Assembly: GCA_027451265.1 (NCBI GenBank)
Contig: DAIDJT010000034.1
Coordinates: forward strand, 1 to 13,607
DNA from: Bacteroidales bacterium
GTDB taxonomy: Bacteria; Bacteroidota; Bacteroidia; Bacteroidales; VadinHA17
DNA length: 13,607 bases
Direction: 5' to 3'
The notes below the pieces were generated by a model. It made no database searches and was not told the origin of the DNA. It was given only the letters and a program-made list of their open reading frames with translations. A program made the position numbers and the translations under genes. Positions 7,901 to 12,980 of the stretch are shown here, piece by piece (position 1 is the first letter of the stretch; each line of letters begins with the position of its first letter).

Positions 7901-9391
7901 GTGACAAATGCCAGCATAGACATCAAGGGCAGGGTTGAAAAGAAACCGGGTGTTGCCAGCGTTGCAGGCAAGTATCTGGTAAGGGGGCTGATGGCATTGC
8001 GCAATGTATCTGCTACCTATACCGTTGAGCAGGGGCACATCCTCCCGGGATATCTCCCCGGTACCACTATCCTGGGTCAGCAGAACTACGGCGGCATGTC
8101 ATCGCCGGGCTGGCGTTTTCTTGTAGGGCTCACAGACGAGCGGTTCTTTGATGAGGCGGTCATGAACGGGTGGATCACCACTGATACCCTTCTGAATAAT
8201 GCTGCCACATTCAGCAAACGCGAGCAGATAAACCTGCGGGCCAACGTGGAACCGTTCCCAGGCCTGCGGATGGACATCACCGGTGACAGGCGATATTCAG
8301 AGACACTGTCGGCATACCTGAGGGCCGACCGCAACGGCAACTTCCCTGACAGCACCAGGAACACCCGCCTCACCGGAAACTTTACAATCTCAGTGGTATC
8401 ATGGGGAACAGCATTTGAGAAGATTCCCAAAACAGGCGATTACGTATCAGGAACCTTCGAGCGTTTCCGTGAGTACACGGAAATCATATCGCAGCGAAGG
8501 GCTGAAGAGCGCTCGCGTGTCGACAATTCCTATGACCCCGGCCTTGACCCTGTGACAGGAGAACAAATCACCGGCCCTTATGCCAGCGGCTACGGACTCA
8601 CTTCGGGGGAGGTGCTCGTCCCGGCCTTCCTTGCTGCCTATACAAAAAGGGACCCGCAAAAGATTTCCCTGTCACCGTTCCCCTCCATGCTGCATATGAT
8701 GCCTAACTGGAGGATCAACTTCGAGGGGCTGACCAAGTTCGAGGCAGTGAGAAAGGTGTTCAACTCGGTGAGCCTTTCACACCAGTACAGGTCAACCTAT
8801 ACCATAGGTTCGTTCAACACCAGCCTTTACTATGACCCCGATGCAACAGGAATCAGCCGCATACGTGACCTTAAGTCGAACTTCATCCCGCAGTATGAGA
8901 TCAATACCGTGACAATCAATGAGCAGTTCAGTCCTTTCCTGAACATTGACCTGGGATGGAAGAACTCACTGACCACCAGGATTGAGTACCGCAAGTCGCG
9001 TACAATCACCCTCAACCTGACAAGCAACCAGGTTGCCGATATACGGAGTGACGAGATTACGATCGGTGCAGGCTACCGTTTTGACAATGTAGCCATCACG
9101 CTGAAATCACGCACCGGTCAGCGGGCGCTGGAAAGCGACCTGAACATCAAGCTTGATTTTTCCATCAGGGATAACAAAACCCTGGCCCGCAAGCTGATTG
9201 AAGAAGTAAACCAGCCTGTGGCAGGTCAGCGTGTATTCACTCTCGGCGCTACTGCTGACTATGTTCTCAGTGACAGGTTCAACCTGCAGATATACGCTGA
9301 TCATACGATGAATGACCCGTTTGTGGCAAATACTTTCCTGACCTCCAACACCAACTTCGGCTTCAGCCTCAGGTTCACACTGGTTCAGTGA
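1985..9391 (+). CDS. sprA: Type IX secretion outer-membrane translocon SprA (Sov)
   Basis: SprA (Sov in Porphyromonas) is the giant outer-membrane beta-barrel through which type IX secretion cargo leaves the cell; in gliding species it is also needed for motility. The open frame of 2468 residues is close to the known family length of about 2400-2500. The N-terminus is a Sec signal peptide: R13, a hydrophobic run from V14 to I27, and a likely signal peptidase I cut after A29 (VIKA|QTNP). Family blocks I recognise, in order: GDKMQLGINYNTEAMFEFEN (about 196-215); GRIIFPVLEPFG (about 587-598); NVDYTVDYNMGSVKI (673-687); YIDDFEASEISLDLR (814-828); SRRYQDVGLDGLGNPDE (about 1053-1069); an HYFRGSDYD block (about 1100) and an EDINRDNTLSE block (about 1152); WINELRLSDFRENGGWAANA (about 1497-1516); LGKFFPEKAGIRIP and QYDPLDPDI (about 1570-1600). 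A short beta-rich segment (1938-1984) is followed by long barrel strands. The protein ends FGFSLRFTLVQ, alternating and closing much like other outer-membrane barrels. No frameshift is seen. The start is uncertain: no ATG is available after the in-frame stop at 1958. TTG 1985 is given here; TTG 2015, which has GGAGG just before it, is a good alternative and keeps an intact signal peptide. Confidence 0.96.
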   Translation: MQFSTHIGGLLIRVGLLILLSLSSFVIKAQTNPGDSLLRLNRDPAFPWEAKKSSPLFLQNPSNITTRVEYDGRNNQYIIYQKAGSLDFRRPVYMSADEYRKFEFNQAMREYWDATLRGDATGYRSSLIPQIEVGGETFDRIFGSNVISIVPQGSAELIFGINISHTENPTLSERLRTIPTFDFQEKIQMNVTGTIGDKMQLGINYNTEAMFEFENRTKLEYSGKEDEIIKKIEAGDVTLPLNGTLITGSYSLFGLKTELQFGKLTMTTVFSQQKGESSVVEVKGGSQISEYQITADNYEANRHFFLAQQFRQNFDEALSNLPIVSTGLNIEKIEVWITNQTSRFEDVSNRNIIAFLDLSENQANIFNTVPGFQGTPGAPLNPSNNTNGLYDQLNTTYSTVRNIDQVADAFAGLYPGFQIGRDYEKIENARKLTEREYTVNRQLGYISLNVALNNDEVLAVAYEYTLNGQVYKVGEFSTDGITAPDALILKLIKGTALSPQIPTWKLMMKNIYNIGSGRIEPKNFEVNILYQDDKTGNALNYLPGTPLDGQVLLQALGLDQLNSQLDRQPDGLFDFVEGITVMGERGRIIFPVLEPFGRHLLKYITDPEQIRKYVFTELYDSTQTVARQMAEKNKYMLSGQFTSASGSEIKLNVANIPAGSVKVTAGGVTLTENVDYTVDYNMGSVKIINSAIIESQTPVQVSLESNQFFGLQTKTLVGTHLNYRLSDRFNLGGTVLRLTERPYTQKVTYGDDPISNTIYGFDASYRSESQLLTNVIDWLPFIETNAPSSINFFGEFAHLVPGHSRAITSEGAVYIDDFEASEISLDLRAFNAWSLASVPQGQDQFFPEARLSKDIRSGFNRARMAWYVIDPLFLRNGSTTPGHIRNNADSQSSHFVREIYETEIFPYKESPSGIPTNISVLNVAFYPEERGPYNFDVLSGAYSAGLSSDGLLNSPRTRWGGMMRELLTNDFESANIQYIKFWVMDPFVENPDHEGGDLYFNLGNISEDILRDSRKQFENGLPTSPLVVNVDTTVWGRVPTVQAVVHAFDNNIESRRYQDVGLDGLGNPDEVSFFDSYLQAVGAVVSPEVLDKIFEDPANDDFHYFRGSDYDLLQLGILDRYKKFNGTEGNSPTSEMSPESYPTSGSTLPDMEDINRDNTLSETESYYQYHVSLRPEDMVVGRNFIVDQLEYNATFANGEKSPVRWYQFKIPVTDYERIVGSIRDFKSIRFLRMFMRNFDEDVIMRFARLELVRSEWRKYNLTFFEGGERITVPEEDDGTFEISSVSIEENAGKEPVNYVLPPGFDRVIDPANPQLRQLNEQSMVLRVRELADGDARATYKNVTLDMRQYRRLKMEVHAEALIGEPLQDEEVTVFVRLGSDYRSNFYEYEIPLRMTPYGRYNNDNEEQRAIVWPELNRIDIDLSQLLDAKQARDAAMRVPGSVVSEADIWSVQSGRARISVSGSPNLSNVRVVMVGVRNPIRTRRPQSDDGAPKSAEVWINELRLSDFRENGGWAANAQMQARLADLGTINMVGQTSTPGWGSIDKNVNQRSMEQVIQYDLSSNLELGKFFPEKAGIRIPVYMGFSENRVRPQYDPLDPDILLNDALDNLESKTERDSVLNLSEEYSRRRTITVSNAGITKRGEKPHAWDPANVTASYAFNEVYNTDPRTEVDVERTYRGGLAYDFEARPKNFTPFQKTSLFSSPVFRLIKDFNIYLFPKHITVRTDLYRYYNEVKTRNINNPKLLIQPVFTKDFQWTRFYDVKYDITKQLKVDFTASSIARIDEPAGGVDRRRYPDLFDAWRDSIMANLSDLGRTTSYYHLLNFNYNIPVNKLPLLSWVTSNARYSARYDWLAGTVFPDSLNINPGNTIKNSNNGQFTLQANMTNLYSKVKFLKEVEASTQPGAQRRMSLGYEEVTHSRRGINLRAGKPRIINHNLKTKDVTVTVKAPDGTVVNGKFDVVSDMRIDFTADTDVTNASIDIKGRVEKKPGVASVAGKYLVRGLMALRNVSATYTVEQGHILPGYLPGTTILGQQNYGGMSSPGWRFLVGLTDERFFDEAVMNGWITTDTLLNNAATFSKREQINLRANVEPFPGLRMDITGDRRYSETLSAYLRADRNGNFPDSTRNTRLTGNFTISVVSWGTAFEKIPKTGDYVSGTFERFREYTEIISQRRAEERSRVDNSYDPGLDPVTGEQITGPYASGYGLTSGEVLVPAFLAAYTKRDPQKISLSPFPSMLHMMPNWRINFEGLTKFEAVRKVFNSVSLSHQYRSTYTIGSFNTSLYYDPDATGISRIRDLKSNFIPQYEINTVTINEQFSPFLNIDLGWKNSLTTRIEYRKSRTITLNLTSNQVADIRSDEITIGAGYRFDNVAITLKSRTGQRALESDLNIKLDFSIRDNKTLARKLIEEVNQPVAGQRVFTLGATADYVLSDRFNLQIYADHTMNDPFVANTFLTSNTNFGFSLRFTLVQ
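2006..2010 (+). promoter_or_regulatory. Possible ribosome binding site bearing on the sprA start
   Basis: GGAGG is followed after 4 bases by an in-frame TTG (2015). Starting there gives a shorter signal peptide beginning M-I-R-V-G-L-L-I-L-L, with the arginine needed in the n-region. The spacing is slightly short. The next in-frame GTG (2024) is 13 bases away and would lose the arginine. The longer TTG start at 1985 has only a weak AGGG about 7 bases upstream. The site therefore favours 2015, but Bacteroidota often do without Shine-Dalgarno pairing. Confidence 0.35.
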
Positions 9392-9448
9392 CGGCAGGAT
9401 TGCAATGGAAAAAAAGCTTTTATCAGGGTTTAAATATTAAAAAAGATG

Positions 9449-9456
9449 TATTTTTG
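9449..9456 (+). promoter_or_regulatory. Bacteroidota-type -7 promoter box for gcvH
   Basis: TATTTTTG matches the -7 consensus TAnnTTTG of the Bacteroidota primary sigma factor at every fixed position. It lies 47 bases before the gcvH ATG, so transcription would begin near 9463 with a leader of about 40 bases. The upstream -33 element is weak: TTTA at 9429-9432, only 16 bases away. The box suggests gcvH can be transcribed on its own, apart from sprA. The rest of the 9392-9503 gap is AT-rich and holds no other clear signal. Confidence 0.5.
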
Positions 9457-9503
9457 ACAACCTTACAGCTGAGTATCACAGTCTAATAAAAAAATATCAA
9501 GCA

Positions 9504-9884
9504 ATGAATGTCCCGACAAACCTGAAGTACACCAAGGATCATGAGTGGGTTCTTATCAAAGGCAAAGAAGCAACAATAGGCATCACTGATTTTGCACAGC
9601 ATGAGCTGGGTGATATAGTATTCATTGAGATCGAGACCGTGGGCGAAGAGCTTGGCCATGGTGAGGTCTTCGGTACCGTTGAGGCCGTGAAGACAGTATC
9701 TGATCTGTTTATGCCTATGAGCGGAACCGTTAAGGAAAAAAACGAGGATCTTGACACAGCCGCCGAGCTTGTCAACAGTGACCCTTACGGCAAGGGCTGG
9801 ATGATCAGGGTTGAGCTCGCAGATCCTTCAGAAGCCGATGACCTTCTGGATGCCGAGGCATACAAGAAACTTATAGGAGCATAA
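9504..9884 (+). CDS. gcvH: Glycine cleavage system H protein (lipoyl carrier)
   Basis: GcvH is the small lipoylated shuttle that carries the aminomethyl group from the P protein to the T protein and is re-oxidised by the L protein. The 126-residue product is the normal size. It opens MNVPTNLKYTKDHEWV, has the conserved IGITDFAQHELGDIVFIE strand region (residues 25-42), and places the lipoyl-accepting lysine at K63 inside VEAVKTVSDLF. The C-terminal NSDPYGKGWMIRVE block (91-104) is intact. The start ATG at 9504 has no strong Shine-Dalgarno and sits in an A-rich leader. The other cleavage-system genes (gcvT, gcvP) are not adjacent. Its place next to sprA is, from memory, a recurring order in Bacteroidota. 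A two-way terminator follows 20 bases after the stop codon. Confidence 0.97.
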   Translation: MNVPTNLKYTKDHEWVLIKGKEATIGITDFAQHELGDIVFIEIETVGEELGHGEVFGTVEAVKTVSDLFMPMSGTVKEKNEDLDTAAELVNSDPYGKGWMIRVELADPSEADDLLDAEAYKKLIGA

Positions 9885-9903
9885 CCGTTAAACGGAAAGC
9901 ACG

Positions 9904-9931
9904 AAAAAAGCTGCGGTGACGCAGCTTTTTT
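9904..9931. terminator. Bidirectional intrinsic terminator between gcvH and infB
   Basis: The stem GCTGCG (9910-9915) and CGCAGC (9920-9925) encloses a GTGA tetraloop. It is flanked by six As on the left and seven Ts on the right, so the pairing extends to about 12 base pairs. Read rightwards, the hairpin ends in a T run and terminates gcvH. Read leftwards, the A run becomes a U tail and terminates the nusA-infB transcript. The two operons converge here, so one structure serves both. Confidence 0.88.
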
Positions 9932-9945
9932 TATTTTCGATTTTC

Positions 9946-9984
9946 GAATTGCGATGTCAATTCGGCAATCGCAAATCGCAATTC
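9946..9984. repeat. Intergenic inverted repeat with 10-bp perfect arms
   Basis: GAATTGCGAT (9946-9955) is matched by its exact complement ATCGCAATTC (9975-9984) across 19 bases. Within the loop are alternative partners: CAATTC (9958-9963) can pair with GAATTG (9946-9951), and ATCGCAA (9968-9974) can pair with TTGCGAT (9949-9955). The 7-mer AATCGCA is repeated twice in tandem (9967-9980), and CGATTTTCG just to the left (9938-9946) echoes the same words. The right arm ends one base before the infB stop codon. There is no T tract, so it is not itself a terminator. It could be a REP-like or miniature repeat, or an RNA 3'-end stabilising hairpin for infB. Confidence 0.7.
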
Positions 9985-12921
9985 CTAAAGGGTCTTTTTT
10001 ACCTGTACAGTCTGGTACCCTTCAATTATGTCTCCGACATTTATGTCGTTGAAGCCTTCAATGTTGAGTCCGCACTCGTAGCCTGAGGTTACCTCCCTGA
10101 CATCATCCTTGAAGCGTTTCAGTGATCCGAGGTCACCGGTATGGATAACAATACCGTCACGTATCACCCTCACCTTCGTGTTGCGGGTTATCTTGCCGTC
10201 ACGCACGAAGCAGCCGGCAACCGTCCCCACCTTGCCGATCCTGAAGGTTTCGCGAACCTCCACGGTAGCCACTATCTCTTCCTTGATCTCGGGAGAGAGC
10301 ATACCTTCCATAGCGGCCCTGATCTCTTCGATGGCGTCATAGATGATTGAATAGAGACGTATGTCAATTCCTTCCTTCTCGGCAAGTTTCCTGGCGCTGA
10401 GCGAAGGTCTCACCTGGAAGCCGACAACCACGGCATTCGAAGCTGCGGCAAGCAGGATATCGGATTCGGATATCTGACCAACAGCCTTGTGTATGATGTT
10501 GACCTGGATCTCCTCTGTGGAGAGCTTGATGAGCGAATCGCTGAGTGCTTCAACCGATCCGTCAACGTCGCCCTTGACAATGATATTGAGCTCCTGGAAG
10601 TTGCCGATGGCAATACGGCGCCCGATCTCATCGAGGGTGATGTGCTTCTGCGTACGCAGTCCCTGTTCCCTCTGCAACTGTGCCCTCTTGGTGGCAATGT
10701 CCTTGGCCTCCTTGTCTGACTCCATGACGTTGAACTTGTCACCTGCCTGTGGAGCACCGTTCAGGCCGAGGATGAGCACCGGCATTGACGGACCTGCCTC
10801 CGTTATCTTCTGGTTGCGTTCGTTGTACATTGCCTTGATATGTCCGAAACAGCTTCCTGCAATTACAACATCACCCACATGGAGGGTGCCTGCCTTGACC
10901 AGTACCGTTGCCACGAAACCGCGGCCCTTGTCGAGTGATGACTCAAGCACTGCTCCTATTGCAAGCTTGTCAGGGTTGGCTTTCAGTTCAAGCATTTCAG
11001 CCTGAAGGAGGATCTTTTCAAGAAGCAGGTCAATGTTGGTGCCGCTTTTTGCCGAGATCTCCTGTGACTGGTATTTGCCACCCCACTCCTCAACGAGGAA
11101 GTTCATGTTGGCAAGTTCCTCGCGAATCCTGTCGGGATTGGCGGTGGGCTTGTCTATCTTGTTTATTGCAAAGATTATCGGGACGCCTGCAGCATGGGCG
11201 TGGTTGATAGCCTCGCGTGTCTGCGGCATCACCCCGTCATCAGCGGCAACAACGATAATAACTATATCAGTAATCTGTGCACCGCGGGCGCGCATGGCTG
11301 TGAACGCCTCGTGACCGGGTGTATCAAGGAAGGCGATTGTCTTGTCTCCCTCCAGGGTGACTGTATATGCACCGATATGTTGCGTTATGCCACCGGCTTC
11401 GCCCGCAACCACGTTTGTGTTGCGGATATGGTCAAGAAGCTTTGTCTTACCGTGGTCAACGTGTCCCATGACTGTGACGATGGGCGGACGGGGCTGAAGG
11501 TTGGTTTCATCATCTTCCACTTCCTTTACAGCCTCCTGCAGTTCAGCGCTGACGAACTCAACAGTGAACCCGAACTCTTCGGCTACCATAGCCATTGTTT
11601 CAGCGTCAAGCCTCTGGTTGATTGAAACAATTAGGCCGAGGCTCATGCATGTTGAAATTATGTCCACAACAGGCACGTCCATCATTGTTGCCATTTCGTT
11701 TACAGAGACGAACTCAGTGACCTTGAGAACACTCTTTTCGAGTTCCTTCTTGTCAGTCTCGTCCCTCATTCTCTGGCTGATGGCATCGCGCTTGTCACGG
11801 CGATACTTGGCAACTTTCGACTTGCTCTTGCTCATCAGAAGGTTGACGTCCTTGATGTTCTTTTCAACGTCTTCCTTGTCCACTTCGGGCCTGAGGGCAC
11901 GGAACGACTTCTTTCTGTCACCGCCGCGGTGATCCTTTGGCGGCACCTTCTTATCCTTCCTGGCCTCCTGCGGAGGTGGAGCGACAGGTGTGTCAAGAGC
12001 TACCTTCTCGCGTGGTTTTGGCTTGATCCGTTCCCTCTTCTTGTCATGCCTGTGCTTGTCAGCACCGGCCTGGTCACGGCTCTTTTTGACTTCCGGGATA
12101 AGCTCAATCTTACCAACCATTTTGGGTCCGGCCAGCTTTTCATAACCCGGGCGGAATATCTCTGTTTCTTTTGGTTCGGGAACCACAGGCGGCTCCGGCA
12201 CCGGCGCTGCCTTTACGGGCTCCGGTTCAGGCTTCTGAATGACGGGCTCCGGCTTCTTCTCCTCAGGAGCAGACTCCGGTTTCTTGCCAATGACCTTTTT
12301 GGATGACTTCTCCGGCTTGACCAGTTTATCCAGGTCAACTTTGCCGACAACCTTAGGCTGTCTTGTCTCGGATGGTGCAGCGGGCTCTGCAGTTGCTTCA
12401 ACTGCTGCAGTTGCTCCGGAGACTTCGGGTGCTGCCACTGCAGCAGGCTCTGCCGTGGTGGCAGCAGCTACAGGTGCTTTCTCAACAGGTGTCTCAGGCT
12501 CCTTCTTCGCCGGTTTGGCAGCAGGAGTAAGGTCAACCTTGCCTACGGTCTTTATTTCAGGCTTCCGTATCTCGGTCCGCAGGTCAATATGCTTCTTGAC
12601 CCCGGAAATGTCCGTGATGAGAAAATCCTCATCAGGCTCGCCGTTGTCACCCTCCCGGCCTGCCTCCATATCTTCAATTGAAAGCGACTTTTTGGGAGTT
12701 ATCTTCTCTTTGAGAGCCAGTTTCTCGGCATCCTTTTTGACACTGAGGTCGCTGCTGTATTCCTTGACAATCAGAGCGTAAGCCTCAGGCGGGATCTTTC
12801 CGTTGGGATCATGGGAAATGTCAAATCCCTTCTTGTGAAGGAACTCGACAATTGTCTGTATCCCGACGTTGAACTCGCGGGCTGCCTTGCTTAAACGTAT
12901 AGCCTTTTTGTCTTCAGTCAT
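9985..12921 (-). CDS. infB: Translation initiation factor IF-2
   Basis: IF-2 is the GTPase that brings initiator fMet-tRNA to the 30S ribosome and promotes subunit joining. The 978-residue protein has these parts: an N-terminal IF2_N helix-turn domain (residues 1-55, with RLSKAAREFNVGIQTIVEFL); a long Pro/Ala/Glu/Lys-rich linker (about 60-340) passing into a basic stretch (about 280-385); a second N-domain (about 403-457, VNEMATMMDVPVVDI); then the G domain. All GTPase motifs are intact: GHVDHGKT (G1, 486-493), GITQHIG (G2, 511-517), DTPGH (G3, 533-537), NKID (G4, 587-590) and SAKSG (G5, 623-627). Domains II, III and the fMet-tRNA-binding C domains follow, ending IEGYQTVQVKKTL. It starts at ATG 12921, with AAGGG (12930-12926) 4 bases before it. 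It lies 59 bases downstream of nusA, the usual operon order. Its stop TAG at 9987-9985 abuts the inverted repeat. Confidence 0.97.
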   Translation of the reverse strand: MTEDKKAIRLSKAAREFNVGIQTIVEFLHKKGFDISHDPNGKIPPEAYALIVKEYSSDLSVKKDAEKLALKEKITPKKSLSIEDMEAGREGDNGEPDEDFLITDISGVKKHIDLRTEIRKPEIKTVGKVDLTPAAKPAKKEPETPVEKAPVAAATTAEPAAVAAPEVSGATAAVEATAEPAAPSETRQPKVVGKVDLDKLVKPEKSSKKVIGKKPESAPEEKKPEPVIQKPEPEPVKAAPVPEPPVVPEPKETEIFRPGYEKLAGPKMVGKIELIPEVKKSRDQAGADKHRHDKKRERIKPKPREKVALDTPVAPPPQEARKDKKVPPKDHRGGDRKKSFRALRPEVDKEDVEKNIKDVNLLMSKSKSKVAKYRRDKRDAISQRMRDETDKKELEKSVLKVTEFVSVNEMATMMDVPVVDIISTCMSLGLIVSINQRLDAETMAMVAEEFGFTVEFVSAELQEAVKEVEDDETNLQPRPPIVTVMGHVDHGKTKLLDHIRNTNVVAGEAGGITQHIGAYTVTLEGDKTIAFLDTPGHEAFTAMRARGAQITDIVIIVVAADDGVMPQTREAINHAHAAGVPIIFAINKIDKPTANPDRIREELANMNFLVEEWGGKYQSQEISAKSGTNIDLLLEKILLQAEMLELKANPDKLAIGAVLESSLDKGRGFVATVLVKAGTLHVGDVVIAGSCFGHIKAMYNERNQKITEAGPSMPVLILGLNGAPQAGDKFNVMESDKEAKDIATKRAQLQREQGLRTQKHITLDEIGRRIAIGNFQELNIIVKGDVDGSVEALSDSLIKLSTEEIQVNIIHKAVGQISESDILLAAASNAVVVGFQVRPSLSARKLAEKEGIDIRLYSIIYDAIEEIRAAMEGMLSPEIKEEIVATVEVRETFRIGKVGTVAGCFVRDGKITRNTKVRVIRDGIVIHTGDLGSLKRFKDDVREVTSGYECGLNIEGFNDINVGDIIEGYQTVQVKKTL

Positions 12922-12960
12922 ATATCCCTTTATAGTAACCTCTTTGGTAAGTATTTAAAT

Positions 12961-12978
12961 TGCTGCCTTACGGGAGCA
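12961..12978 (-). other. Small stem-loop in the nusA-infB spacer
   Basis: In the transcript (minus strand) the sequence TGCTCCCGTAAGGCAGCA starts 2 bases after the nusA stop. It can fold as TGCT/AGCA plus CC/GG, with one C-C mismatch and a GTAA (GNRA-type) tetraloop. It has no U tail, so it is not a terminator. It might affect mRNA processing or relative expression of infB, or be chance. The 59-base spacer contains nothing else clear beyond the infB ribosome-binding region. Confidence 0.3.
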
Positions 12979-12980
12979 GG

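Noticed and set aside
9412..9421. AAAAGCTTTT palindrome as a terminator for sprA
   Set aside because: It is a perfect palindrome with no loop and no GC stem; it cannot form a stable intrinsic terminator hairpin.
9967..9980. Tandem AATCGCA as the beginning of a CRISPR or longer tandem array
   Set aside because: Only two 7-base copies are present with no spacers; they are better explained as part of the inverted repeat.
11194..11625. Open frame of 143 codons antisense to the IF-2 GTPase domain
   Set aside because: The opposite strand encodes the G1-G3 motifs of IF-2, which explains the sequence constraint. No start signal or family match is visible.
12239..12781. Open frame of 180 codons on the plus strand opposite infB
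   Set aside because: It lies antisense to the low-complexity Pro/Ala/Glu/Lys linker of IF-2, where stop codons are rare in the opposite frame. Its product is a Ser/Gly/Ala-rich string with no domain or ribosome binding site.
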